A stretch of DNA of 64,000 nt from Cricetomys ansorgei (Eukaryota > Chordata > Mammalia > Rodentia > Nesomyidae): the NCBI GenBank assembly GCA_026225945.1, contig JAMJFZ010000107.1:49205001-49269000 (forward strand). Reading direction: 5' to 3'. The translations under genes were made by a program, and so were the position numbers. This document shows, piece by piece, positions 1 through 10,605 of the stretch (its first letter is position 1; each line of letters opens with the position of its first letter). A model generated the notes under the pieces. That model did no database searches, was not told where the DNA came from, and worked only from the letters and a program-made list of their open reading frames with translations.

Positions 1-381
1 CAAAGAACAGAAGCTATCTGAACTGTAATTTTTATTTATTCCTATACTCACATATATATGTTCCAAGTAACCATAAAATACATTAGAATCAGCGTCAGTG
101 TTCATTTTGACATTCTTAAGTAACCTATATTTCAACTTTTTGTAAATTGATTTAGATGATGCATTTTATTAAAAACAATTTAATTTAAAATATTATATTA
201 ATTATTTGAAAATTTTATACATTACATTTAAGTCATATAAAATATGAAACCATGAAATCTCCCTGTGTAGATACTGTTAGCATTTCAGTTAGCTTTTCCC
301 TCCTTCCCAGGCATCAACTATTTCAAAATGTGAATATATGGAATTTACTGGATCAGAAGCCAGTAAGGGAGAGAGGAAGTT
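1..381. other. AT-rich DNA, no feature seen
   Basis: AT-rich unique-looking sequence. No repeat, exon or RNA gene is recognised before the purine tract. Confidence 0.5.
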
Positions 382-595
382 AGGAAGGAAGGAAGGGAGA
401 AAAGAAGGAAGGAAGGAAGGAAAGAAGGAAGGAAGGAAGGAAGGAAGGAAGGAAGGAAGGAAGGAAGGAAGAAAGAAAAGAAAGAAGGAAGGGAGAAAGG
501 AAGGAAGGGAGGGAGGGAGAAAGGAAAGAAGGAAGGAAAGAAAGAAGAGTGGAAGGGAGGGAGAGGGAGGAAAGAAGGTGGAAGGAAGGGAGAAG
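382..595 (+). repeat. (GGAA)n/(GAAA)n purine tract
   Basis: About 210 bp made almost only of purines: GGAA, GAAA and GGGA tetramers. The tract is uninterrupted by any pyrimidine from about 382 to about 547, with two single T interruptions after that. The open frames across it on both strands (Lys/Glu/Arg/Gly or Pro/Ser/Phe/Leu runs) are artefacts of the tetramer. A purine tract this long can form triplex (H-DNA), and GGAA is the ETS-factor core. Confidence 0.97.
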
Positions 596-2770
596 TACAT
601 TAAGCAAGGGAAATTGGTATTACTTAAGTAATTTCAAATGCCTTTAAGGAACTATTTGAGGCTACATATTTCTTTGTATTATAGATGGTAAGTGAAAGAT
701 TAAATGCACCCACTTCAATTCATGAGAATAAAATTCATTTTCAAAGAAGCTCTTTCCATCCATAGCAACTTTATGATTCCATTATTCAGATCATTTTATT
801 TTGAATCTGCTTTCTTGTTCATAAGGGTTTATAACTATGAATTTTATTTCAGTACATCCAAAGAGAAATGTATTGAGATAATCCATACCATCTATATTTT
901 CATATCTGAAAGGGATATAGGTCTGTGCATAAAATAATCAAATATGAAAGATAAGCTGGCTCCCGTTCATGGACGGTGCTGCCATGTCATGTGCACTTTT
1001 TTCTCTAATGCACACTGGCTTTCATTTTTGAAATGTAACTATAACTTAGCCCTTTAAAATCCATCCCATCATCAGGATATTGGCACTATCCACGATGTCT
1101 TTAAACTAGCTTTTCAAAATATCTACCTAAAGGAAAGAACTTAGGCTTTAATGGCTTCGAAAAGTCTAAATGTGGCATGATAATTCACAAGAAAACACAA
1201 CCAAATGCCATTTTCTGGCTTTACATACGGATCTCCACCGTTAGTATAAAGGAACATGCTGGCATTAAATTAGATCTTCACCTGTTGATTAATAAAATAC
1301 AGGCAATAATGGCTTCAAGATTCAAGAGCAATAATACTGGAATTAGGGTATTCCAAAACAAAATCGTAAAATGCTTCCTTTAAAGAAAAGATGGAACATT
1401 TGGAATTAATTAGAAATTTTTAAATTGCGTACAGAGTTATGCAGAGTATGCTATGCCAAGAATACATCTATTTTCAAATTTAAAAAATAAGACTTTTAGG
1501 TTATAAAAGACAATGATTAATGCTCAGCTCGAATGAAACAAACATGACACTTCTGTGTAGATGCAAAGGAGAAACATAGTTTTTGCAGGAGTTGCTGTCA
1601 TGAGTACTTATAGCAATCTACTGCATTAAGAAAAGAAATTCCCCAAAGGTACAGAGCACTACTGTAAATTAAACGTTAACTTAAAAGATAAAAGTCAGAA
1701 ATTGATACTATATAGTAGTTATACAATGTCATTCTGAAATATTTGAAATATTGTCTTATGAATTATACTGGTTAAACAAGAGTCTTACATTTTAGTAAAA
1801 TTGCAGAAATTGATAGTGCTGTTTAAACCTTTTCTGAGTCATCAATAGAACAAATACCAAAACCATGAAATAAGAGTTATTTAAATAGGAAAAAATCATT
1901 TATGAGCTATTTGTGACAGAAGCACTCTCCTTTTTGTTTTGTATTGAAATAAACATTTATATTTTCCCCCCTTTTCAAGCAGAATCTGAAATTCAAGGCC
2001 AATTTTTCTTACCATTATGAACAACTGAACAACAAGCTAATGCTATTCTTATTGCTAGGAAGTAACAATTCCTTTCTGAAATCATAATATAGTATATCTC
2101 AAATGCATGCCAAAGGTCTTTTGTGCTATATTATTACATATTCTTATACTTAAGCTTGACTGAAAGAAAAAAATGGGAAGACTTGTGAAAATGTGTTTTT
2201 TTTAGCATAGCTGTATAATTATCTGTATAGATAGAATTATTTAAGACACATTAGTGTAATTATTTTAAGAACTAGAGAAAGAATAGGCAAAGGCTTATCC
2301 ATACAAGAAATATCAGCTTATTCAAACTTTACATTTGTTAACTATGCAGAGTTTTGAATAGGGTGTTGGGCACATTCCAGGAGTAATAGTGCAGGAGCCT
2401 CAGAGTTAACTTTGGGCTCAGAATCTTTCTTTTAAGGTTGTTTCTCTGCATTGTTTTCATTCATCAGCTATTCATTTCAGCTGGGAATCTCTCTCTGTCC
2501 TCACTAGCTGTCTGTATGGCCTCCAATGATATGTTGAACTAGTAGATGGACAATAGTCTCCAAAACTGACTATCTCTTAAATAAATTTATATTAAGAAAA
2601 ATATTTTGCAACAAACTTTTACCTCCAGAGGTACAGTTATATAGTTTAGAATAGGTTGTGTGAAATAGAAAAAGTGCTTTATGACTCTAGTAACATGCCT
2701 ACCTGCCTGTCACTGTGGCTATCAAATCTACTTTGAGAAAACTATTCATGCCTAAGAATAATTTTGAGAC
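596..2770. other. Unique AT-rich DNA, no gene seen
   Basis: About 2.2 kb of AT-rich sequence. I see no repeat family I can name and no convincing open frame. Short frames (for example 704-937 and 1177-1383 on +) show no recognisable domain and are of chance length. Confidence 0.45.
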
Positions 2771-2868
2771 CAAAGAGGGTTATATGAGAGCTTAAGAGGG
2801 ATGAAATGAAAGGGAGAAATGATGCAATTGTATTACAATCTCAAAAATATAATAATAAAAATTAACCA
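2771..2868 (+). mobile_element. L1 3' terminal fragment (rodent Lx type), sense
   Basis: The last ~100 bp match the end of rodent L1 3'UTRs: a purine-rich GGGATGAAATGAAAGGGAG stretch, then GAAATGATGCAATTGTATTA and an ATCTCAAAAATATAATAATA tail. This is a severely 5'-truncated retrotransposition remnant whose A-rich tail marks sense orientation. The same terminal motif recurs near 13,380 and, more diverged, near 62,700. Confidence 0.75.
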
Positions 2869-3500
2869 ATAATTATTTTGATTATTGTGGAAAATTTTCC
2901 ACTTTCGGCTTTAATTTCTCTTCTACTTTAATACCTCTTCTACTCTTTTTGATAGTTTATGTGTTGGTTTTCAGATTTTATAATTAGCCTTAAGATATTG
3001 GGTCAAAGAATTACAATTAGGTAGGCTTTGTAGTTTTGTTCTTAACTATGGTTGTTTAATATACTATGGCTTTATTAAAACCCAAAGCCTTCCATGATAA
3101 GAAATAAAAGTGAAACAACATAATGGAAAGCATATTTATAAATAAAAATAATAGCAGTTTAATAGACTCATTTGTAACCTTTCTGTAGTCAAAATATGAG
3201 AAACAGAGATATACTTACAGTCGCCACCTAGTGGATAACAAGCCCATAATCTATAGCGCTCCTGCCAGAAAGATCATGACTTTAACTTTGCTTTGTGATT
3301 TGTTTCACACTATATCAGTATATCATTAATTGTGATGAATTAGAATCATAATTTGAAGAATTAAATTGCTTAATTTGAGTTTGAAAAAAAAATCCCAATG
3401 TAGTATAATCAAATCCTAGAAAACAGCCAGACTGAAATTTAAATGTCTTATTATAACACTGTATTTTGAAATATGTTCTGTAATACAACACCAAAATATG
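2869..3500. other. Unique AT-rich DNA
   Basis: No gene or repeat is recognised here, apart from the separately listed CTCF-like motif at 3221-3236. Confidence 0.45.
3221..3236 (-). promoter_or_regulatory. CTCF-like core motif
   Basis: On the minus strand the sequence reads ATCCACTAGGTGGCGA. It fits the CTCF core CCASYAGRKGGCR at all positions I can check. It contains a retained CpG in an otherwise CpG-poor, AT-rich setting and is not inside a recognised SINE. Occupancy cannot be judged from sequence alone. Confidence 0.45.
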
Positions 3501-3650
3501 ACATAGTAAGTTGAAAGTAATACAGAAAGACACCTGGCATGGTCCTCTATTCTCCACATGCATATGTATACATGTATACATGTGCAACCTCTATATACTA
3601 GAACACACATGAACACAGAAATATGTGTACTCCACATACAAATGAACTCT
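3500..3650 (+). mobile_element. B4-type SINE 3' portion, sense (diverged)
   Basis: The order GAAAGACACCTGGCATGG, then CTCTATTCTCCACATGCATA, then mixed CA/TA/TG dinucleotides matches the 3' part of the composite rodent SINE, where a 'gaagacacc..gacctctggcctccacatgca' tract precedes a CA-rich tail. The tRNA-like head is not evident, so the copy is 5'-truncated or decayed. Confidence 0.45.
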
Positions 3651-4157
3651 GATACTGATATACAGGAAATTGATTTCCTGTCTAATTATGTTTTTCTATT
3701 TGAGGTTGGAAATACTCATTTTGTTAGTGTGGTTAGTTATCAAGGCAAGTTTTCCATTTTTATTTATTTTTTTTATTTTAGGGTGATACATCCACTATTT
3801 CTTGGAAACACTAATTGTTTTCCCACAGTAAGACTGTTTTCATTTAGTCTATGATTTTTTTCATTAATGTACAACCCAACTTGCAACCATACCTTCATAC
3901 CTCCTTAGTCTGAAGAATTATTGTTTCCTTTCTTTGAAAACTAATTGTTGATTTGTTCCTTCGAATGAATGACAGAACATTTTTTTCCCTTAATATTTTA
4001 CCAGATGCCCTTGAATTGAGTAGATATCAAAAGTAACACATTTTAAATTCCCTAAATGGGACAAGTTCTAGTATTATGTCTTTATGGAAACAGACTGAAA
4101 TAACCAAGATTGATTTTTCCAACTTTTCTATGAAAATATTAATTGACTAAAATAAAA
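3651..4157. other. Unique AT-rich DNA
   Basis: No gene or named repeat is recognised. Confidence 0.4.
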
Positions 4158-4275
4158 TAACATCACAGATGGTTCAAAGGGATGGTGTTTGCTGCAGAAC
4201 CATGGGGGCCTAAGTTCAGATCCCCAACATCCAGCTAAAAGCCATCAGTGTTGGTGTGTAGCTATAAACCTTTTC
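4158..4275 (+). mobile_element. B4/B3-type tRNA-headed SINE, sense, 5' part
   Basis: It begins with a tRNA-derived head (AGATGGTTCAAAGGGATGG), followed by the box-B-like CTAAGTTCAGATCCCCAACA and the start of the B1-like body (ATCAGTGTTGGTGTGTAGCT). It stops after ~115 bp. It is about 95% identical to an antisense copy at 6030-6140, far closer than other SINEs in this window are to each other. Confidence 0.75.
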
Positions 4276-4496
4276 TTGGCTCCTCTTGCCATACATCAAT
4301 GTTACAGAACATTCCAGAACACACTGCATCTTTCTATAGTGTTCCCTTGATATTATTGTGTTCCCTTGTCTCTGTGGGCTGAAAATTGTTCTTGGTGGTT
4401 CCAGACCATGTGTGCCTGCTTTGGGAGCGTGGGAAGAAGTGTATATATTAACAAAACAGAAAGTGCTCTTAACCGCTGAGCCATCTCCTCAGCACC
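4270..4496 (-). mobile_element. B2/B3-type SINE, antisense (head clear, body poor)
   Basis: Positions 4465-4492 read AGTGCTCTTAACCGCTGAGC then CATCTCCTCAGC, the reverse complement of the tRNA-derived B2/B3 head. The remaining part back to ~4270 is only loosely similar to the body. Insertion next to the sense SINE at 4158 gives two heads in opposite orientations. Confidence 0.55.
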
Positions 4497-5744
4497 TAAT
4501 TGCCATAGTTTAAAATGCAGGTTTGATAAAGGTGTTGACAGGAGATTACTCTTTAGATTGAACTTTATTAGGAGCCATGGCCTCCCAACCATGATGTCCA
4601 TGAACAGGTCTAGAGGTGGAGAGCATTATGACAGATGCAGATACTGCCAAAGCCAGTATAGTGGGGTGTTGATTGGAGAGAGTGCCTTCTTTTTGAAACT
4701 TGGGGCTGGGCTATGTTAAAAGAGAGGGCTGCCTTTTCTAACATGATGCAGTCTAAAGCAATGAGTCTCCAAATCTCCAAAACAAAAAGGATTTCTGACC
4801 CTTAGAGGTTTTCTGGGGTTGGCAGGAAATTCCACACCATATAACTTAATCAGAACTAGCCTACATGCCAGGGAGGCAGGCATTAGTCAGCTCTACAAAC
4901 CTATTTTGCAGTTGCAAAGGGGAGAGAATGATTTGCTTTTCCTTCTGATACTTGATTCTCAGCAGATTGTCAGGTCTTCCTTCTGAGGGACAGAATGCAG
5001 GAGACATGGCCTGATTTCTGGGAGAGAAAGGCGTTGAGAGTCTGGGTCCTACCAGTAATATCATGCCATTATTTCTAAACATTATTCATTTACTTAAGTG
5101 TGTAAACTTCTTTACAAGGATACTTCATCATTTGGAAAAGTTCTGTGCCTATCGCCTATCAAAGTCAGAATCTACTGCCATTTATGGAAAATTACATCAA
5201 TTCTATCAGTAAAAGTAACTTTATGAAGCAGCTAAGGCTCATTTTCCATTTAAAGTCTGTCCCTTCTGACACTCAGTCAAAGGCCACCTAAAAATGTCAG
5301 AATATAGAAAGCTTGTTCTCAACTAAAGTACACATACACACACCAGAACCAACTTCTGAGAGTATTTTGAGACAGATATCCTAAGCTACCACCACTTCAG
5401 GTAGGCTAAATCAGAAGAAGGAATGAGGGTAGGATGGAGCTGAGAATCTGCACTTGAACTATATGAAAACATACGTTAAAAATGTTCATTTCATTCTCAT
5501 ACCCACTTGGAAATTATGTTGCATCTTACTGTCAAGGTAGGCGTTCTGTTTCCAGATCTAGTTCTACTACATATAGGCTTTTCAACAAGTCAATTCATTG
5601 TTCCCATAATCCACTGAAGAGTTAATAGGTTGCATGATATATATTGTAAGTCATCTTATTCATAATACCAGAGCCCACTAGGCTTTCATAAATCAATAAT
5701 TGTCAACACCATTTATATTTGTGAGGTAGGTTTGAGAGACTATA
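4497..5744. other. Unassigned DNA
   Basis: Moderate GC around 4560-5080, but no repeat or exon is recognised. The 73-codon minus-strand frame at 4861-5082 shows no known domain. Confidence 0.4.
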
Positions 5745-6142
5745 TTCAAATTTTTGCTTGAGTTTTATGTGTACGCATGTGGGGGTACACTCACTGTGCT
5801 GTGCATGTGAGAGCCCCAAGTTGAGTTCTGGTTTCTGTTTTCAGTGTTCTCAACATATTAATATTATTTCTTGACAATAATAAAAGTAATAATAATGTTG
5901 TAATTAATAGTATTAATATTTTGATTCAGAGAATCTTGCTAAACCTGTAATTTAGCATTTAGTATAGGCTGCCTGTCCATTGAGCCCTAGGGATCCACCT
6001 GTGTCTGAGTTTCTTGTTCTAGGATTATAGGTTTATAGGTACACACCAACACTGATGGATTTTAGCTGGATGTTGGTGATCTTAACTTAGGTCCCCATGG
6101 TTCTGCAGCAAACACCATCCCTTTGAACCATCTCCTCAGCCT
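5745..6142 (-). mobile_element. B4-type composite SINE, antisense, near full length
   Basis: In antisense order it shows the CA-tail counterpart (GTGTACGCATGTGGGGGTAC), the B1-like body (GCCCTAGGGATCCACCTGTG, then TAGGATTATAGG) and the tRNA-like head ending in GAACCATCTCCTCAGC at ~6140. An AT-rich interruption lies near 5860-5920. The head half is the near-identical inverted partner of 4158-4270. Confidence 0.75.
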
Positions 6143-7890
6143 TCTATTCCAATCATATAACAGTCAACGTGTGATATAGAAGTGAAGTTTGTCGTATTGT
6201 TCATAGAGGTCTGTTACATAATTTATTTGTGCAGTTTGCCATAATTGTAGAGAAATTGTTCCATTTTATTTTTCCTCTTTTTGAATGCTCAGTTTTACTT
6301 ATTTATTTTCCAGTGTTACATGTAAGCAATTTATTAAAGCAACAAAATATGAATTCTGTATCAATACAGCTTAGAGTGTTCTTATAAGTGCTCTATCCAG
6401 CCATCAGTCATTTAAGCAAAAGACTGTCCGTGCCACAGATGATAGGCTTGGTACATGTCTGTTTCTGCAAGATAATCACTCTTTAAAGAGTAAAGATTAT
6501 CTGCTGGTGGAGGAGAGCTATTTTTTGTTGTGTGGGTGATTGTCCTAGTTTCATTTGAAATGGGCAAAATAGAAAGAGAAGTGTTGTCCTGAGACGGGTG
6601 CAGAAGGTACTGAAAGGAAAGAATGTGTTCTTGGTACAGTTTTCCTTTGCAGTACCCTCTTGCTTGCTTCTCATTTCAGGTTTTATTGTGTTTCACAGGA
6701 CTTACAATAACCTCTTACTGCAATCTCTGATACTGTTGGGTTCCTATTTCTAGGGTAATGGCACAGCTATACAACTTCTCAGAACTGAGTCAGACATCTT
6801 TCCTCTTGTATATATGATTAGGCTGCCTAACTCCATAAATAAAAGCTGCATTAGTTAAGTTCATACTATATTTGCTATATTCCAGAAGTTGTAAAATGTG
6901 TTGTAGATATTTCTTAATAAATTTGTTCTTCTCTCAGTTCTGTTTTTTATAGCAAATTTCAGTTCTATGGGATTCTGTATTGACCATACTGCTGATGGTT
7001 TACTTATGATATCTGTATTCCCAAGCCATTGCTGAAGCTTTTTCTGTATCTGTTGTTAGTCTCTCATTCTATGTGTCTTGCTAGTCATTTCTTAGCTCAT
7101 CTGTCATCCTCTAACAGGGAAATTCTACACAGCAATTTTTGAAAAAGATAGAATTTATCTGGGGTGTTCTTTACTCCTTGCTGTGTTTCCCTTAAACACT
7201 AGTGTTCATAAACTCTCTTCAGTCTATTGCACTCTTTTACGATGATATTCTCAAAAATTAGATTACCTGGTTCTATAACAGTTTGACTTCTAAGAAAGTA
7301 AACTGCCAGAGACAAACTCTTAACTTTTCTATGCCCTTATTTCAATGTTTTTAAAATGAAAATGTTAATGCTATTTGTTTCTAGAAATGCTTGATGAGTA
7401 ATAGTTATCAGACATATTTATTTAATTGTTTAAATCACACTAGAAACAAAACAGCTCAGCAAAGCTGAGACACTTCACCCTTGAAATACAAAGTTTTCTG
7501 CATTAAGCAGAGGCCAGAAGATGAAGAAAGACTATAATTTCATGTTTCCAACTTAATTGAAACTAATTTCTTATTCATGTTGATTTATTATGCATAGTAA
7601 CCAGCTACATAAAGATATTTTATTCATACATCTTATGTGTTTTGACCATATTTATATAACCCCTTGGCTATCAGAAAAGAAATGCACCCAAATAAAGAAG
7701 TACAATGGCCGTACTTAATAAATCATGTGAACAGGAAGCTTGAGGATCTTTGCGTGCACTCATTATAAGTGATTCTTTAATTCTTTATGTAAACCTAGTC
7801 AGTGTTCTGTTACAGCAGCCCTAGCAAGTTCAAGAAATAGTCTTTATCATTAAAAACAAACCAGTTTGTTTAGTCTTGCTTCTACTTTTA
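6143..7890. other. Unique AT-rich DNA, no gene seen
   Basis: About 1.7 kb with no recognised repeat or coding signal. Confidence 0.4.
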
Positions 7891-7892
7891 TG

Positions 7893-8165
7893 AATATATG
7901 ATGATTTATGTTCATTGTCAATTGGCTGGATATAGTATCACCATGGAAACACATCTCTGGATATGTCTATGAGGCCTTTCCTAAAAAGATTTAACTGAAG
8001 AGTGAAGACACTCTCTGGCTACAAAAAAAGATGTAGGTTAGCTGAATCCTAGTATTCATGTTTTTTTGCTACCTGACTGCATTCACAGTGTTACCAGTTG
8101 GCTTAGAAGCCTGCATACCATACCATGATGGGCTGTCTCCTCAAACTCCGACACAAAATTGACCC
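7893..8165 (+). mobile_element. Degenerate rodent interspersed repeat (family not named)
   Basis: The order TTCATTGTCAATTGGCTGGA, CACCATGGAAACACATCTCT, TGTCTATGAGGCCTTTCCTA, TTAACTGAAGAG and a terminal ACACAAAATTGACCCTTCCT follows a medium-reiterated repeat common in rodent genomes ('cattgtcaacttgactggat ... ccaaaataaacccttcct'). I recognise the text but cannot assign its Repbase name or class with confidence. A related element lies at 39,755-40,150. Confidence 0.6.
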
Positions 8166-8269
8166 TTCCTTCTTTTATCTCCTTTCTTTTTCATATACTT
8201 TATTACAAAAAAATGGAAATGTAACTAGTAATAAAATGTTCACATGTAGATGATCCATATCACATATAT

Positions 8270-8436
8270 GACACATATATCTTTGTATACAGAGAAAGGG
8301 ATGCAAAGAAGATCTACATTAGAGAAAACATGGTATTTGTCTTTCTGAATCTGCTTAATTTCACTTCATGTGGTGATCTCCATTTTCCTATAGAAGACAT
8401 AATTTCATTTTTTCCTGTATTGCTGAATAGAACTGT

Positions 8437-8489
<53 letters not shown>

Positions 8490-8530
8490 ACCACATGGTC
8501 TCATCCTCACAGAAGTACTTCTGCCTCAAT
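8270..8530 (-). mobile_element. L1 3'UTR-proximal fragment, antisense (old)
   Basis: AGAGAAAACATGGTATTTGT, CTTTCTGAATCTGCTTAATT, GTGATCTCCA, GACATAATTTCATTTTTTCC and TGCTGAATAGAACT follow, in order, the antisense of the mammalian L1 3' region. It is interrupted by (TG)n at the place where L1 normally reads 'ccattgtgtatatataccac'. The same antisense text recurs in the L1 at 30,960-32,820. Confidence 0.7.
8441..8487 (+). repeat. (TG)n microsatellite
   Basis: A 47-bp perfect TG/GT run inside the antisense L1 fragment. The overlapping open frames (Val/Cys or Thr/His runs) are repeat artefacts. Confidence 0.97.
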
Positions 8531-10114
8531 TACAGGTAAGAACAGCCTCACTGAGCTAAGTTCCTATAATGATACTAAATTAGATTATCAGTTTCAATAA
8601 ATCATTGGTTTTATGAAGGATGTCTAGGTTCAATAACCAGTACTAAGGCTGAGGTTGGTATGTACAGCTTAGAATATCTTTTTGAATATTCTAAAAAAAA
8701 AGCAAAACCAAACAAAGCTGAATGTGATGGCTCCTTTATATGGTATTAGTGATTCTGAAAAATGAAAAGGGAATTTCTTAACTACAAAGGGTTATAAAGA
8801 GCCTGCATGGTTTTACAAAACTCTCGCCCAAAAAGAAAAATCAAGTTACATATGGACTTCAGCTCAGTTTGAGTATAAAAGTATATTCCATGTGTGTTTA
8901 TATCTAGTTCCTTGTTGTGAATTAGAATTATGAATCTATTCAAGTAAGATTCATAAAAATAATTGCCTCCATATACTGATAGATACCTAGTAAAATTCCT
9001 CTTTTAAACCTCTGAAAGAAATCTGGATGAATCTTTAACTTACTTGGTAAATAAGATTGATCCTTAATGAGCCATGAAGTTAATTTCTTAAAGAATTAAA
9101 TTGGAATGCACACCCTCAGGACCTGAGTAATTAGTGGTAGCATGCTTTCTCCATTTACAATCACTTACCTGAGAATGGATACATGGAACAAATCATATTT
9201 TCGCATAGGAGATTATAATTACAAACTTGCAGTTTATCTGGAAGTAAGTTTCCATTAAGGAGTATTTATATTATTAGGAGAAAAAAATGACTTAGTCTAA
9301 GCTATCCAAGCCTGCTTTATCCTGAAGGATTTTACAGGTTTTGCTGAGAAGTCTGGAAAATATGTTTACCCAAAGATACTTACTCATTTTTCTCTCCCTG
9401 GGTTATTGCTTCTTGGTCTTTAAGTATTGATGATTTTACACAGCCTACATTCTCTTCCTATTGTGTTTGAAAGAGGCACAGTCATTTAGTGGCTGTTCTG
9501 TTCCTTTGCTGACTCTTCTTAGTATTTTTGACAAAAGAGAGGAACACAATTTTGAAGTTTCATTTCTTTACCTCACATGTTGGAAGTGGTGACATGATGA
9601 GGACTATATCGAACAGCAGACATCTTAAGTGTAATAATGCCTCATCGCGACTGGTGCGGAAAATAATGGCAATCTGATGCTTCTGATTAATTCCATCACA
9701 TATTAATAACATCTAATTACCTTTCACTTGAAGCATGACAGCTGTATCATATGATCTTTGCATAAATTTCACCACTACAAAGTGGAATTGCATGCTAATG
9801 CATTTCTTCTTTAATCTTAGTAATTCATTCACTTACAAAACTGGGTTACTTGGATATAATGATGTCCTTAGTGCCTCAATAAGGTTGTTCTTCAAATGGG
9901 ATAATGCATACTTCATTGTAAAAGTTTATAGCGAATAATACATTATTTTGCCGTAGCAATTCATAAATGTATTTATATTGATTTAAAGCAAGAATAATAT
10001 ATCATCACTGATTAAAATCCTAATAATTGTAAACACATGTAGAATTAATATTAATTTTCTAATAAATAAATAAATGAAATAATAAGGAGAGGTTCAAATC
10101 AATATAGTGCTTAC
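8531..10114. other. Unique DNA with one conserved-element candidate
   Basis: No gene or named repeat is recognised in 1.6 kb. The segment 9600-9790 stands out by motif content and is listed separately. Confidence 0.4.
9600..9790. promoter_or_regulatory. Candidate conserved non-coding element
   Basis: Non-repetitive segment with unusually retained CpGs (CATCGCGACTGGTGCGG at 9643-9659) followed by clustered homeodomain-type cores (GATTAATTCC, ATCTAATTACC), a MEIS/E-box-like CATGACAGCTG and an octamer-like TTTGCATAAATTTC. Such clusters are typical of developmental enhancers in gene deserts. Conservation itself cannot be seen from one sequence, so this is inference. Confidence 0.25.
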
Positions 10115-10425
10115 TTTTCATGCAAGACAGCTTGAGCTCTAAAACAAAACCCACATAAAGATATCAGCATTTTAGTTTGTGTTTGCAATCTCAGCTCTTA
10201 TAAGACAGAAGAAGTAGATGCTTGGGCTCACTGGTCAGCTGCCTAGTGTATTTGAATCAATGTAGATTCTGTGTTAAAGAAAACAAGTTGGATGCTGAGG
10301 AACAAGAGGAACAACACTTATGGCTATACTCTGCCTTCTACATCTGCACTCCCATGTGTGCAGGTGCATGTCCACCCATGTATACATAGCATCAACAAAT
10401 AAGGTCACACAAACAACACAAAGTA
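10115..10425 (+). mobile_element. B4-type composite SINE, sense (diverged)
   Basis: In order: tRNA-like 3' part (GAGCTCTAAAACAAAACCCA, ACATAAAGATATCAGC), B1-like body (TTGCAATCTCAGCTCTTATA, then AGATGCTTGGGCTCACTGGT and CAGCTGCCTAGTG), an A-rich joint (AAAGAAAACAAGTTGGATGC) and the 3' tract (CTGAGGAACAAGAGGAACAA, CTTCTACATCTGCACTCCCA, TGTGTGCAGGTGCATG). The order and spacing fit the composite tRNA-plus-B1 rodent SINE. Confidence 0.7.
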
Positions 10426-10605
10426 AGTATATCAGTGAATATGTGGGGGGCAGCCTCAGGATAGGAGAAGAGAGAGGTGAGGGGAGAAGGAGAGAGAAAG
10501 AAAGAATATGCTGGGGAAAATAGGGAAGAGAAAGAATGTAACGTATGTAATTAATAATGAAATATTTTTTATCCATAAATATAAAAAAAAAATTAAAGAG
10601 GGATT
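10426..10605 (+). mobile_element. Possible L1 3' end, sense (purine-rich with A tail)
   Basis: A GA-rich tract (GGAGAAGAGAGAGGTGAGGG), then GTAACGTATGTAATTAATAA and an A-rich end near 10,585-10,600 resemble the purine-rich terminus of rodent L1 3'UTRs. The match is loose; a simple GA-rich stretch is the alternative. Confidence 0.3.

Noticed and set aside
289..631. Open frames up to 103 codons across the GGAA tract
   Set aside because: Composition is only the translated tetramer (Lys/Glu/Gly/Arg or Pro/Ser/Phe/Leu); open on both strands because the repeat lacks stops.
2330..2600. Possible old SINE or exon because of higher GC
   Set aside because: No tRNA or 7SL-like head, no frame and no splice-site pair stood out.
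7893..8165. Processed pseudogene ending near an AATAAA-like tail
   Set aside because: The order of phrases matches a common rodent interspersed repeat and no reading frame is present.
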